A DNA stretch of 64,000 nt from Geosiphon pyriformis (GCA_016748015.1 JAAOMT010000575.1:23298-87297); one strand, 5' to 3'; numbered from the stretch's first letter, positions 45,268-56,356 are shown. Notes: generated from the letters alone by a model not told the origin. A program made the numbers and translations.

Positions 45268-47348
45268 TTGGAGAGAATGGTGGTAGAATTAGCTGACTTG
45301 ACATTTTTGAGACATTGGTTTAGTGAATTTCATTGTTCTAAGAATAAATTTTCTTCTAAGTTCTTTGGTTTGAAATTGTTGATTGCCAAAATTGTTAAAA
45401 AGTTTGGTTCGGGTAACTTGTCTGGTCTTGATTGTCTTGTGAGGACATGGTTGACTTTGAATAGAGTCAAGGCTCATGATTTTGCTGACTTGGTCAGCTT
45501 GGGTGTAAAGTCTGAAATGGTTCTTGGTTATTTATTATTGGTTTGTAAGGAATACAGAAAGTCTAAGATATATAAGTCAAGATTGGCTAAAGAGGCTTCT
45601 ATTAGGTCAGCAGTCTTTAAGTGCATGGAAAATTTCTGTTCTAACAAAGGTAGCATGATTAAAAGTATTTTGGATTAGCCTTTTCACAAAGTAGTTCTAG
45701 ATTACTTAGTAATGGATGACAAATTAATTCTAAAACCCAAAGAAGTAAAGCTCAATATTAATAAGATCATGGAGGAGTGGACTAGAAAATGGGCAGTATC
45801 TTTAGTAATGCCTGATTTTTGGGCTTGTCAGTATGCCTCATTGGATTATGTACAGGATTGTGCTTTTTTTGATGTGATAAGTGCTGTTGATTTGAGTGAG
45901 TTGCTCTTGGTTGTTGATGGTCTGCTTAATAATAAAGCTGTTGACTTGTCTGACATCTCTAATGAACTTTGGAAGCATGATGATAATAGAGTGTTGAGAT
46001 ATCTCTTGAAATTGTTGAATGCATGTTTGTTGGTTGGTAGTATTCCTGTTTTATGAAGGAGGGCTTGGGTCTTGATAATTCCTAAACCTTATGATTGGAA
46101 TGGGGTTCTTACAAATACACGGCCTATAGCTTTGATTCAGACTGTCAGGAAAATAAGATCTTTTTTGCATGCAGCAAGTTTAGTATTCTTCGTGGTGATA
46201 ACTTTTCTGTTTTAAAGGATATGTCTACTCAATCTCCTGTGTTTGTAGTTGGTTCAGTTGTTGAAGATGCTTTGAAAAAGAGTTATGAATTTTGGTTGGT
46301 TCTGTAGAACATGTGCAAAGCCTATAATTCTGTGAGTTGGCATCACTTGGAGGCTAGCTTACATCAGATCAAAATGTGTGATAGATTCATCAGATTTTTT
46401 GGTGGCATATACAGTGATAGAATTAATAAGGTTATAACCAATTTTAGTCTTACTGATGAATACAGGATTTATGATGGCTTAGATTAGGGTGAAGTCTTTT
46501 TACCTCTTCTTTAGAGGATTTTTTACGATCCTTTTCTTTGTGAGGTTAAGAGACATGAGCATTTGTGTGGTTATTAAATTGATATTAAGTTTGTGGCAAG
46601 AACTGGTAGGATTGAAAATAGTGGTGAGTTATTTTCATTTTTTGCTGTAAGTGCATTTGTGAATGATACTATCTGGATTGGTGATTGTCAAATGTCAATG
46701 CAGTATGTTCTGAATATTGCTAGTGAGTTTTTTGCAATCAATGACATTTCTATCAACAATAAAAAGACTGTAACTATCCCTATTAATCAAGATGTTAAGG
46801 TAGCTTCTTTGAGCATAAGTGGTCAGCCAATTTCAATTGCTAGAAAGGGTAAAACTTATAGGTACCTGAGTATTTTTTTATCCATTGAAGAGTTGTCTAA
46901 GTTGAGTGTGGTAAAAGCTCATTCTGATGTGCACTTTTTTGTCAATGTGGTGCTCAGAAAAGTTATTACTAACAAGCAGTTCTCTTATTTGGTCTTGGCT
47001 GTTCTGTAGCTTATTGTTAACTATAGGACCCAGTTTAGTTTTGTTTCAGTGAGAGTTTGCCACAAGTGGGATGCTATGGTTTGGAAGGGTCTTAGATCCA
47101 AAGCACATTTGTCACGTGATTTTCTAGTTGAAGTGTTACATTACCCCTCACTATATGGCTTGAAATCTTTTGAGCAATTGCAATCAGAGTGTAAATTGGC
47201 TGCTATGGTTTTATTTTCCAATGCCTTTAGTATTCTCAGGCATTTATTCAATCATAGATTTTTAGATTTGCAGGTTTTGGGTTGGGTTTTGCTGAACCCC
47301 TTACAGTTTCCCATCAAGTTATATGTTAGTCTTGTGAACAATTTTTGA
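45268..47348 (+). pseudogene. LINE B ORF2: reverse transcriptase
   Basis: Open pieces are 45268-45678, 45712-46056, 46095-46307, 46593-47009 and 47049-47348. Finger and palm blocks: NNKAVDLSDISNELWKH, MCKAYNSVSWHHLEASL (canonical Asp in KAYDS replaced by Asn, codon 46326-46328), SAFVNDTIWIG (46656 onward; canonical VDD is VND), NDISINNKKTVTIPIN and YRYLSIFLS (KYLG-type motif). Stops at 46485-46487 and 46575-46577 lie at positions where copy D also has stops. The thumb and connection follow (HKWDAMVWKGLRSKA, HYPSLYGLKSFEQLQSECK). Confidence 0.86.
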
Positions 47349-47572
47349 CTGGTATGGTCAAAATTTTCTTGAATAATGAACTGTCTCTGGCTAACAATCT
47401 GCCAAGTGCTTTTCATGGTCCTGGTGTGTTTCCTATATCTTCTGTGTTGGGAAATGCTCTTTACTTTAGCTCAGTTTGCTCATTGAAACATTTTGGTGTT
47501 GCTTTTGGTGATAGGCTGTTTGATAAGAAGAGTCGTGTGATGGATTGAAAGATCTTTCATCATTGGAAGAGA

Positions 47573-48300
47573 TTGGATCTGAGAGGCCCTGTTTTTTTTT
47601 GGTTTTTGGCTGTTTCAAAGTTTTTGATAAATGTGGACTCTTTATTAGTTGTCCCTGCTGAGAGCAGTTTTCTATTTGAACTAGATGTTCTGGATTCCGT
47701 GGAGTTTTCTGCTGTTCAAAGTAGTTTGCATAAAATATGGTCCAGTTCATTTGATGTTTACACAGATAGTTCATTGAGAGATGCTGAAACTGCTGATGTT
47801 ACTAGTGGTGCAGCTGCATATTTTTTATCTGTGAATCTGAGTGTTGATGTTAGGGTTTGTGGTTTATTGTCTTCTACTTTATTTGAGTTGCAGGTGGTTG
47901 CTTTGGTATTGGAGTGTGTTCCATCCTCTTGTGCAGTGACATTGTATCTTGACAGCCAGGCTGCCATTGATGCATGTGTATCTGAAGTGTCTTTGGCCAT
48001 GTCTGATTTTCATGTTTCATGCTGGATAGAGAGACGTCACATTTTTAATTTGATTAATGATAAAGATCTTGTTGTAAAATAGGTAAAGATCAAGGGCCAT
48101 TCTGGGGTTGTGAGTAATGTGGAGGTTAATGCTACTGCTAGTTGTGCTGTATGTTCTAAGTTCTCTTTACCAATGGGAGTGCATGAGCACTTTCTGGTGG
48201 CTAAAGCTACAGCTGTGTCTGACAATGCCCATCATTTTGTTAGGGACATGTTTTGGTCTATCTGTTGTGCTCATTGAGAGACCAGTCCTGGCCAAGACAT
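47573..48300 (+). pseudogene. LINE B ORF2: RNase H domain
   Basis: DVYTDSSLRDAE (first Asp), LSSTLFELQVVALVLECVPS (Glu), VTLYLDSQAAIDACVSE (second Asp), and VKIKGHSGVVSNVEVNATAS (His region; the last acidic residue is Glu in VEVNA). This layout is an RNase HI fold as found in I- and jockey-type LINEs. Catalytic residues are largely kept, unlike in the RT. Stops occur at about 48080 (a Trp position) and further on. Confidence 0.83.
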
Positions 48301-48399
48301 TGTTCTAAGCAATCTGATTGGGTGTGTGGACTGGAATGCTACAGCTGAAGTATGGTATCCTGACTCTAATATGCTTACTGGCTTTACTAGTCAAAAATC

Positions 48400-48910
48400 T
48401 TCTGGTCTGCATACATATCTGATGAAAGCTGTGCACTGATACCTGCCTGTTGTGATTAGAAAGAGATTATATAATAGAAAATATTCTGGTGTGCTGTGCT
48501 TGTTGTATAGTGAAGTGAAACTGCCTGATTATGTTTTTACTTGTACGGTGGATGCTGGAGTTTGAAAGGAGGTTTTGGTGGAAGCTTCTGTGCTGTGGAT
48601 TTCTTTGTTGGGTGTTATTTGCTTAGCCTCTTCTGCTGTGTTGCAGGATCTTGGTTGGTGCTCTTTGGATGTTGGTTTGTACTCAGTTTTGTGCAAGGAG
48701 TTTGTGCTTAGGAACTGGTGTGAGGAAGCCACAGAGGGTTTTGATAAAAAAAAGGAGACTTTCTGCATAATTGTTGGGTTTATTAGGCAGTTGGCTGAGT
48801 TGTATTGCTCTAAAATTTGGCTGGCAAGATGTAAACATAGAGCAAAAATGGAGAGGGCTTGGTTTTGGGTTTGTTATGTTGTGTCAAGTATTTGCTATCG
48901 GAGAGAGTAG
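48400..48910 (+). pseudogene. LINE B ORF2: C-terminal region
   Basis: A Cys-rich reverse-transcriptase zinc-binding-like block (RKRLYNRKYSGVLCLLY, DYVFTCTVDAGV) is followed by an open piece at 48575-48910 (LGWCSLDVGLYSVLCKEFVL, CIIVGFIRQLAELYCSKIWL). The same region is the most easily recognised part of the decayed copies A and C2. The role is unknown, possibly RNA or target binding. Confidence 0.75.
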
Positions 48911-49150
48911 TTAAAATACTCAGTATTATTGAGTCTTATGCTGTTAGTTTTGGCCATTGTTGATTCTGTCCTTTTTTTACAGGTTTAGATTGTGATCTCT
49001 GTGTTGTTTTAGGTGTGTAGTGTTGCTTTGTCTGGCTTGAGTGGCTAATCATATGTAGTAAATGTATGAGTCATGTCTAAAGTTGGCCACTTAGTTTGGT
49101 TTTGTGTACTAGATAGTGATTGGACTTCACTTGTTAAAAGCTAATATAAA

Positions 49151-49275
49151 AAAAATAAATAATTAGTTATTTATTAATTAAAAAACTTATTTTCATAAAT
49201 ATTATTTCTGTTTAAATAGTATTTTAAAAATAAATTATCAATACTTAAAAAAAAAATTTTAAAAAATTTTGTATA
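49151..49275. other. AT-rich spacer
   Basis: Short AT-rich DNA between the tail of LINE B and the next LTR. No feature was seen. Confidence 0.5.
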
Positions 49276-49891
49276 ATATGAATTATATATATAGTAAGAG
49301 TATTAGAAGCAAAAAAAAAACAAATAATTTAGTTTAAAACAACAATACTCTTCTCTTTAAAAGATAATTTTTTATAACTTAAAGTAAAATTATACTTATA
49401 TTAATAAAATATTTATTATTATCTAAATCTATATTATTATTACTTAATTAAAGAAATATTAATATATTCTACACTATCAACACTTTATGTTAATAAAAGA
49501 CAATACTTAATTACACTAAATCAATAGTTTTTGATTATAACTATTAACAAAATACTAATTTTTTTTTTTTTTTTATTTATTATTTTTTTTGTTGTTTAAT
49601 AATTTATTAAAAAGATTAAGTACTAAATAATTGATATCAAGAATAGTCTGATAAAAAACTTAAGAACAAAGATAAAAAACTTGAAAATAACTTACAAAAA
49701 AGATACAATTATCAGAATAAACTAATTATCACACTAAAAAAAAATTCACAAAAAAAACTATCAATTAAATTTTTGTTTATTATACAAAGAACTTAATTAA
49801 AACCTTCAAAGATTACTATTATCAATAATTATTGAGCATCAAGCTATGATTTTATTATTTGTTTTAATATTCCAAATAATTATTTGTAACA
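49276..49891 (+). repeat. Decayed LTR of the Ty3 family, opposite orientation, probably solo
   Basis: It reads as the reverse complement of the LTRs at 25216, 33245 and 35190. AGTATTAGAAGC near 49299 matches the AGTATTAGAAGTAGAAAA block, AACACTTTATGTTAATA is kept, and the right end is CAAATAATTATTTGTAACA ending at 49891. The left end lacks the tandem-repeat section and outer terminus. No gag or pol sequence is recognisable beside it. It is much more AT-rich than the other copies. Confidence 0.7.
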
Positions 49892-50689
49892 ATAACTAAA
49901 ACAAAGGGTAAAAAAACTGTAACTAGTACTTTTTTTTGGTATCTTACAAAATTTCAATCAAAGAAGTTTTTTTTGGTATAAAAACAGATAATTAAAACAT
50001 TTTAGAAGCTTTTTTTTAGCTAATAATAATGAAAAACTATTTTTAATAGCCACTAAAGTATTTTTTTATCTTTGGCTGATTTTTTATTAGTCAAAATTTT
50101 CTCAAAAAAACACACTTAAATTAGTTCTAATGTTGTTTTTATCTTTTTTAAAAGCCCTAAAGTTTTTAATAATAAATTAATTAACAAACTGGTTTTTTTT
50201 ACTATAGTTTTTACATTTAATGTCTTTAATACTATTTTTTTAAAAATAATAATCAAAAAAACCAAAGTTTCAAAAAAGTAAAAGCAACTGTTTACTTTTA
50301 TTATTGTTACACTAAATCTCTTTTTGGTTTTTAATAAAATTTTAAATAAGATTTCTGTTATATTATTTAGCATATTGTCTAAGATAAGCCAAGATTAATT
50401 ACTGGTTATATTGTTAAATATGACTTTTTTTGGCAGATTATTACTGGTTTTTAAAACAAAACAACAATTTTCTATTGGAATACTTGTTTTTAGAAACTGG
50501 ACTAATCAAATAGAAATTGATTTATCTTTTTTGTTATTTTTTTAATGCTGTTGCTAGTGGTGCTTAAGAAATCAAATCTAGTTATTAAAAGTTTACAGAA
50601 TAAATAATCTTTACTTTGGTGCTTAATACTACTTTTAAGTTTAAATTAGTTTATATTAAGACTGTTTTCTAATTAGTACATGGTTTTTT
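49892..50689. other. AT-rich DNA, nothing recognised
   Basis: Hydrophobic, low-complexity frames on both strands only. Part of it may be the decayed 5' end of LINE fragment C1. Confidence 0.4.
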
Positions 50690-52160
50690 AAGTGTGAAGT
50701 TAATGTTAAAAAACAATATAAAGCTTTTTTGTGTAAAGTTTGTTTCTCAAGAGTTTTTGGAAACTGTTTTTTTAGTTAAGTTTACAAGTTTTATTTATTT
50801 AACCACTCTTAAAATTGCTAAATCTTTGGTAGTTTTTAAGACTGGTTCTTTTTTTGCTGTTGTTGTATTGAATAATATGTCTTTAAGTATATCTGTTGCT
50901 AATATTAGAACAGCTTTTAATGTGTTTAATAAGATTATCTATGTTGTATTAAAGTCTGTTAGTGTTTGGTAATACATGATTATTTATTTTAAAAACTAAA
51001 TTCTGCTGTATTTGCTTTAAGTTATTGATCAGTTTTAGTAGATAAAGATAATATTAAGATTCTTTTCTTGATAAATCAAAATAAAATTATTCTGTTTTGT
51101 AATTAGTTTAAGACCAAATTGGTCAACTTTTTTTTTGGCTGTACTGCTTTTAAAATCAGTAACATATTTTCCCAAATTAGTAGTTAAACATGTTTTATTT
51201 CTTATTTTTTTAATTCTGGTTATTATTTTTAATTTGTATTGATTATATTTAAATTTCAAGTTGATTTATATGCTGTGATTATCAAAACTGGTATATTAAA
51301 AAAGTGCTGTATCTAATAGAAAATCTTTAATTATCAATGTTATTTTAGGTATTAAAAAGTAAACTATTTAATTATGGACTGTAAGATATCTTCACCTCTT
51401 TCTTTTAAAAGTCCTAAGATTTTTAAGGTGTTTACACTACATTTTGTAAGTACTAAGTCTTATGTCAAAACTTTTGCTTTTTTAAGCTCTTCTAAATTTT
51501 TATTTCTAATAATTTTTGTCTTCTTTTTTGTAATTATTGGTAATTCTTTGATGTTTTTTTAGTTGTCTTCTTTGAAATCTAATTTGTCTAAACTTTTTAT
51601 ATTAATTCGATTAATTGTTAAGTCTGTTAGCTCTTTGATTACTGTATTTAAACAAATTATTAAAGATAATTTGGTTTTAAGCAGTGTTTTTAGTTTTAAG
51701 ATTTAATAAACTTATAGTTTATTTGGGTTTGTTTAGAAAAGTTATTGATATGTTGAAAAAAAAGTAGTTTTGTTAAAAAAAAAGTATTGTATAGATAATA
51801 TTAACATGTCTAATAATTTGAATCTTTTAGTTAATATTAATAATAAAACATTTTTTTAATTTAATGTTTCTTTGGGCACATAAACCTAATAATATTAAAA
51901 CTGTTTTCTTAAAAACAGCTAAATAGTTAATCAAATTGGTTTTTTATAGTATTAAATTATTTAATGTAATTTAAAGAATGTCAGCTTTGAATAAGTTTAC
52001 TTTTATTGTATCAATATAATATAATTTAAACTGGTTCAAGTAGCTAGTTATATATAAAAAACATATAAATTACATTTAATCTTAGAATACTTAGTTTGTT
52101 TTCAATTTTTAGATAGTAGTTAAACTGTGCCTATTAAATCTTAATAATAATAAAAAATAA
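50690..52160 (+). mobile_element. LINE fragment C1: ORF1 of a second subfamily plus a 3' tail
   Basis: The open piece 50694-50972 (LTTLKIAKSLVVFKTGSFFA, SISVANIRTAFNVF) and the piece 51374-51562 (MDCKISSPLSFKSPKIFKVF, FVSTKSYVKTFAFLSSSKF), followed by LSSLKSNLSKLFILIRLIVK, resemble ORF1 of a LINE subfamily with the knuckle just before DCKIS. This ORF1 differs from those of B and D. After it comes a LINE 3' tail (about 52020-52160: TAGCTAGTTATATATAAAAA and ACTTAGTTTGTTTTC) ending in TAATAATAATAA. No ORF2 lies between, so either ORF2 was deleted or the tail belongs to another insertion. Confidence 0.65.
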
Positions 52161-52161
52161 C

Positions 52162-52345
52162 AAATAAAGTTTAATTACTATCTAGTATATAAAACTAAAC
52201 TAAATGATTTAAATTAAATACAATTTACACTTTTACTATATGTGACCAGCAACTTAAGCCAAATAAAGCTATACTATACACCTATATAAACCCTAATTTT
52301 ATTATTTAATTCTAAGAAAAAAGGCATAATTTACATTTAGCAAAA
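52162..52345 (-). mobile_element. LINE 3' tail fragment in inverted orientation
   Basis: On the minus strand this reads as the family tail: GGCTTAAGTTGCTGGTCACA, TAGTTTAGTTTTATATACTAG and a following TTATTTGTTA. It abuts the tail of C1 directly, so the two tails form an inverted repeat of roughly 120-base arms around an AAT-rich centre. Confidence 0.7.
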
Positions 52346-52389
52346 TTAATAATAAAAGATTTATTTATATTTAGTATATATATTATGTT

Positions 52390-53205
52390 ATCAAAAAGTT
52401 TAAACACTATTTTATATGATAAACCAAACTTTTATATGTTTTCAAAATTTATTAATAGAATTTTAGCTGTTTTTGGCATATATTTGATAAAAGCAGTTTA
52501 TAAAAGGCTTTTAATTATGATTAAAAAAAACTTTATAATAAAAGTTATTTAAATGTTTTGTGTTTAATATGTAATAATATTAAACTATCTAATTATGTTT
52601 TTATGTATTCAAAAAATGTCTTTGTTTATTCTAAAATTTTGCTGGATCATATTGATTTGTTAAAATCTTTGATGAAACTTTATTTTCTGTTATTATTCTT
52701 AGTATTGTATATTTATTCTTTGAAAATTTTGTGTAAAAACTTTGTTTTTAAGAACTAGACTGATAAGGCAGTATTAATTTTTAATAATAAAAAGAAAACT
52801 GTTTTAGTAGTAGTTAATTTTGTTTATTATTGATCAAAAAACATTGTAGTAAGTTATAGTTATTTAGATTAAAATTTAGAGCAAATATAAAAAAAAGTAA
52901 CTTGATTGATAATATAAGTATAATAACTATTAATTTTGAAATTTGTTTAGTGTTTTGCTAATTAAAATTGTTTATTTGCTTAGTATTATTAAGTTTTTTA
53001 TTGTTAGTTTTAAATTGTACAAAGTTTGTTTGTTTTTTTTAAGTTTTATTAATAGTATAAAGATTTATATAAGTATATAGTAGTGTCTTAATTGGTCCAA
53101 ATGGCTAATTACATATAGTAAACATATAAATTATATTTAATTAGATTTACTTAGTTTGTTTTTGTATATTAAATAGTAATTAGACTGTACTTATTAAACA
53201 TAAAA
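52390..53205 (+). mobile_element. LINE fragment C2: 5'-truncated copy with ORF2 C-terminus and tail
   Basis: The piece 52558-52758 (MCLICNNIKLSNYVFMYSKN, SLKILCKNFVFKN) matches the C-terminal region of copies A, B and D. It runs into a decayed tail at about 53085-53205 (AAATGGCTAATTACATATAG, GTATATTAAATAGTAATTAG). The 5' end near 52390 is a truncation, as is usual for LINE insertions. Confidence 0.75.
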
Positions 53206-55036
53206 ATAAAAAATTAATTAATTTTGTTATTTTGTTATTTTTCTATTTAAATAATATTATATACAAAAAAAAGTTTTTAAAGTTAACATAATTTATAAAA
53301 TAAATTTGATTATACCGAAAATAACAAGTTTAATAATATTAAATTAAATAATAAAATTGCAATTTTTTAATTATTTAAGTTTAATTAATAATATAAATTT
53401 TTTTTATATTTTTAATTAGTAATATATATAATAAATTAACCAGAATATATATTATTTAAAATATAATATTGTTTAACTAATTTAGATAACTGGTTATATA
53501 CAAACAAAACATAATTAAATTTGTTTTTTTATAAAATTGTTAATATTAATATTTTAAACTTAAAATTATTACAAATTAAAATAAGCATTGTATATTTTTT
53601 ATTCAAAAAATAATGTATTATTTAAAAAATCTGAAATAAAAAATACAGTCATTAACAGTTAAAAAAATAAAATACTATTTAATTCCGAAAATATAAAAAA
53701 ACAAAGATAAACATGACAAATTTAAAAATTAAGATTGATTTAAGCAAATAATAAAACTTGTATAACATAATTGTACATCAGTAATTTAAAAATCTAAGTT
53801 TGCATTATAGATAATTGCTTCTCTGGCAAATTAAACTATTTATTTTTTAGAGCATTATTTGCAATTAGTCAACTATTAGAATTTTTGTTCATTAATTTTT
53901 CCTTAAACTGTTAAATAGATAAAAAAAGTAAAATATGGTTGTAAATTATAGTATGTTTAAAAAAATTTTCAATCATCCATATATCTCCTGTAGCCTTACA
54001 AAAGTTTTTTTCCAATTTATATTCTGAAACTTTAATAGCCAATAAATATTTTTGTAAAGTAAATAGCAACAATTAACAAACATGTCTAACTGTAAGTCAA
54101 AATCTTATTATTACTGTACCTTGAAGCTTTTAAGAGAGCAGCTTTTTCAAAATCAATTAACATTCAACTTTCATTTGGGAATTTTAAAACATTATCCTAG
54201 CAAATATCTCAATAGACAACATTTATCTTATGAAGTTTTTTTAGCATTACAAATACATGCTATATAGTATTTGTAGTTTGCATTCACATTTTGAAAATAA
54301 TGTAAAGCCAATTGGAGCCAAATATACTATTACTAAGTTATTTGTAAGAAAATACTTATGAATTTTGATTGGATTTAAGCCTAAAAATGTATTTTGGTAA
54401 AAATCCTAAGCAATAAATTATATAAATTAAGACTTGATGACAAACTTTTAGCAAAAGTTATACATGAAAATTGATTGAAACATTATTATTTTAGAAATCA
54501 TTCTAAACTATTAATTCTACAAATTGGTATACATTACTTTTTAATTAATCCTGAAAATATTTCCTGAAACTTAAAACCAATAGTTGTAATAGAACAATAA
54601 CCAAACTTAAACACTTAAATTTAGCATTATAACCCTTTTTTTAATAAAACACAAACATAAAACAAAAATAATAAATAATTATAAGAAATACCCAAACACA
54701 AAAACATATAAAATCCCTATATCCAAAAATAATTTTTTTATTTTATTTTATTTTTTGATTAATTATTTTTATTATGATTATTTTCTAAAACATTTAACAA
54801 ATATCTCAAAAATTAATGTTAGCCTTAAAAACACTTTCTAACTTATTTATAACAATTAATAAAAGTTAAATTAATTATAATTAGAAAGAAACTACAGTTC
54901 CAGTAGTAAATAATTTACAGAATTATTACTTTTATAAACAAAACACAAGAAGTTATTCTGGAATTTAACTACCAGAACTTTTAAAGCAAGCTTTAAAAAA
55001 AAACTTTTTATTCAGCCTCATAGACATTTTACCAAA
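53206..55036. other. AT-rich region with an unrecognised open frame
   Basis: A plus-strand frame at 54082-54267 (61 codons) reads YYYCTLKLLREQLFQNQLTF, HLSYEVFLALQIHAI. Further downstream the same strand gives RLDDKLLAKVIHEN and YYFRNHSKLLILQIGIHYFL between stops (about 54440-54570). The composition suggests former coding sequence, but I do not recognise it. In the other direction this would be the internal region next to the LTR at 55037, but no Gag motif is visible. A faint LINE-tail-like stretch occurs at about 53470-53530. Confidence 0.35.
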
Positions 55037-55774
55037 TGTCACAACACAATAAAAACTTTTACTATTTCTCAATAAACAAAACAATTAACATATCTTTATC
55101 TATATTAATTTTAGTTGTCTTTGTATATTATGTACTCTTTCCCAAAGGCTAATCTGAAATTTACCCACTGTTTGGGGTCTTCTTTGAGACTATCTTTGCA
55201 ATTGCTTAATGTATTTTTTTAATCTAGAAACATAGAATATTAATGACCTTTTTGCAATTTCCCTAAGTATATAATAAAGTTTTTTCAATTTAATTAGTAA
55301 TCACGTGAATAATCTTAATCAAGGATTATTCTTTCAAAGAGTTCAAAAATGGAATGATAGTTTCATTCATTAGAGAGGATATGTAAATTCTATTGTTAAT
55401 TTCATAATTGTGATGTTAATTCAATTTATTATTTTTATTAATTCTTTTTAAATAAGATTTTATTTAAATATTTGTTGCTTTTAATTAAAGCTGTTAGATT
55501 CTTCATCATTAAAAACTATTGTATATATATATAATTATTGTTTTACAAAATAATGTCTTATAATACTCTATTTCTATTACTTCTAAATAGTGTTTGCTGC
55601 TATTGTAAAATAGTGTTTGCTGCTTTTGCACAATAATACTTGCTACTATTACATGATAATGCTTGTTGTTATTTGTAAATCATTTTTTTTCTTTTTATAA
55701 ATTGTTGCTGTGCTATTTCATGATTGGCTAATTTATATTATTTATAATTCTTATTAAATTTTTAAACTGTAATA
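55037..55774 (-). repeat. LTR of a related Ty3 family, 738 bp
   Basis: It starts TGTCAC at 55037 directly after ACCAAA, the same sequence that precedes the LTR at 35190 (where it is the primer-binding-site end). It ends GTAATA at 55774 after TGATTGGCTAATTTATAT, a block shared with the other LTRs at the same distance from the end. The rest differs, so it belongs to a related but separate subfamily. The internal DNA to the left is not recognisable as gag. Confidence 0.6.
55587..55680. repeat. Four-copy 23-bp minisatellite inside the LTR
   Basis: Four head-to-tail units of the type ATAGTGTTTGCTGCTATTGT plus AAA, increasingly diverged. They sit where the other LTRs carry a different short tandem repeat. 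Confidence 0.8.
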
Positions 55775-55794
55775 GTACAAGATATGTAGTTTTT

Positions 55795-55975
55795 TTTTAG
55801 GTTTAGGTGGTAATATGTTTGTAAACATGTGTATTTAGTGTTGTCTTGTCTGGTTTAAGTGGCTAGTTATATATAGTAAGTGTGTGAACTGTATTTAGTT
55901 TATTTTATTTAGTTTGGTTCTGTGTACTAGATAACAATTGGGCTTTACTTATTAATTTTATAATAATAATAATAA
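55795..55975 (+). mobile_element. Lone LINE 3' tail (extreme 5' truncation)
   Basis: Only the untranslated tail of the LINE family is present: TTTAGTGTTGTCTTGTCTGG, TTTAAGTGGCTAGTTATATA and TGTGTACTAGATAACAATTG, ending in TAATAATAATAATAA. A target-primed insertion that copied less than 200 bases explains it. Confidence 0.82.
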
Positions 55976-56279
55976 AAATATTGTAATTTTATTTTTTAAA
56001 AAAGTTTTTAATAAATTTAATAAAAATATATTATAAATAATACAAATTTTAACTAAATGCTTATTTAAAAAAATTTTAAAAATTTTAAAATTATCTATAA
56101 AATTAATTTTTAATAAAAAAATAAATTAAACAAAAAAACAAAAAATTAAGTTTAATAAAATTTAAGTTATTTTTGTTGTGTTTTAAACAATATTTTTTTA
56201 ATTATTATAGTAAATATAAATAATATTTATAAAATAAATAATAAATAAATTTTGAAAATTTTATAAAAAAAATTTTTTT
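55976..56279. other. AT-rich spacer
   Basis: Almost pure A/T DNA before LINE copy D. Nothing was recognised. Confidence 0.5.
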
Positions 56280-56356
56280 TCTCTTATTAATCCTCTGACC
56301 ACAATGAAAGCTTTATTTTGTCAAAATTTTAGCTTACTTCCTTTCTCTTTCCTTTT

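Larger units (their letters stand above)
42470..49150 (+). mobile_element. LINE copy B, nearly full length, best preserved
   Basis: ORF1 (from ATG near 42604 to 44377) and ORF2 (about 44390-48910) are followed by a 3' untranslated tail (about 49005-49140) containing GTGGCTAATCATATGTAGTA and TTTTGTGTACTAGATAGTGA. That tail recurs at 53085, 55840 and 63030. Module order is ORF1 with zinc knuckle, AP-like endonuclease, RT, RNase H and C-terminal domain, typical of jockey/I-like LINEs. Stops and frameshifts make it inactive. The 5' boundary is approximate. Confidence 0.88.

Noticed and set aside
46485-46577. Alternative genetic code or programmed stop readthrough in the LINEs
   Set aside because: Stops of all three types occur at many Trp, Gln and Arg positions together with frameshifts, and the host genes use standard stops. 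Decay is simpler. The shared pair is kept only as a question about ancestry.
43864-48768. Several 60-124 codon minus-strand frames across LINE copy B
   Set aside because: They are antisense shadows of ORF1 and ORF2. Domain blocks are read only on the plus strand.
50116-50373. 85-codon minus-strand frame
   Set aside because: Leucine/isoleucine/lysine-only composition typical of AT-rich DNA; no match to any element module in either orientation.
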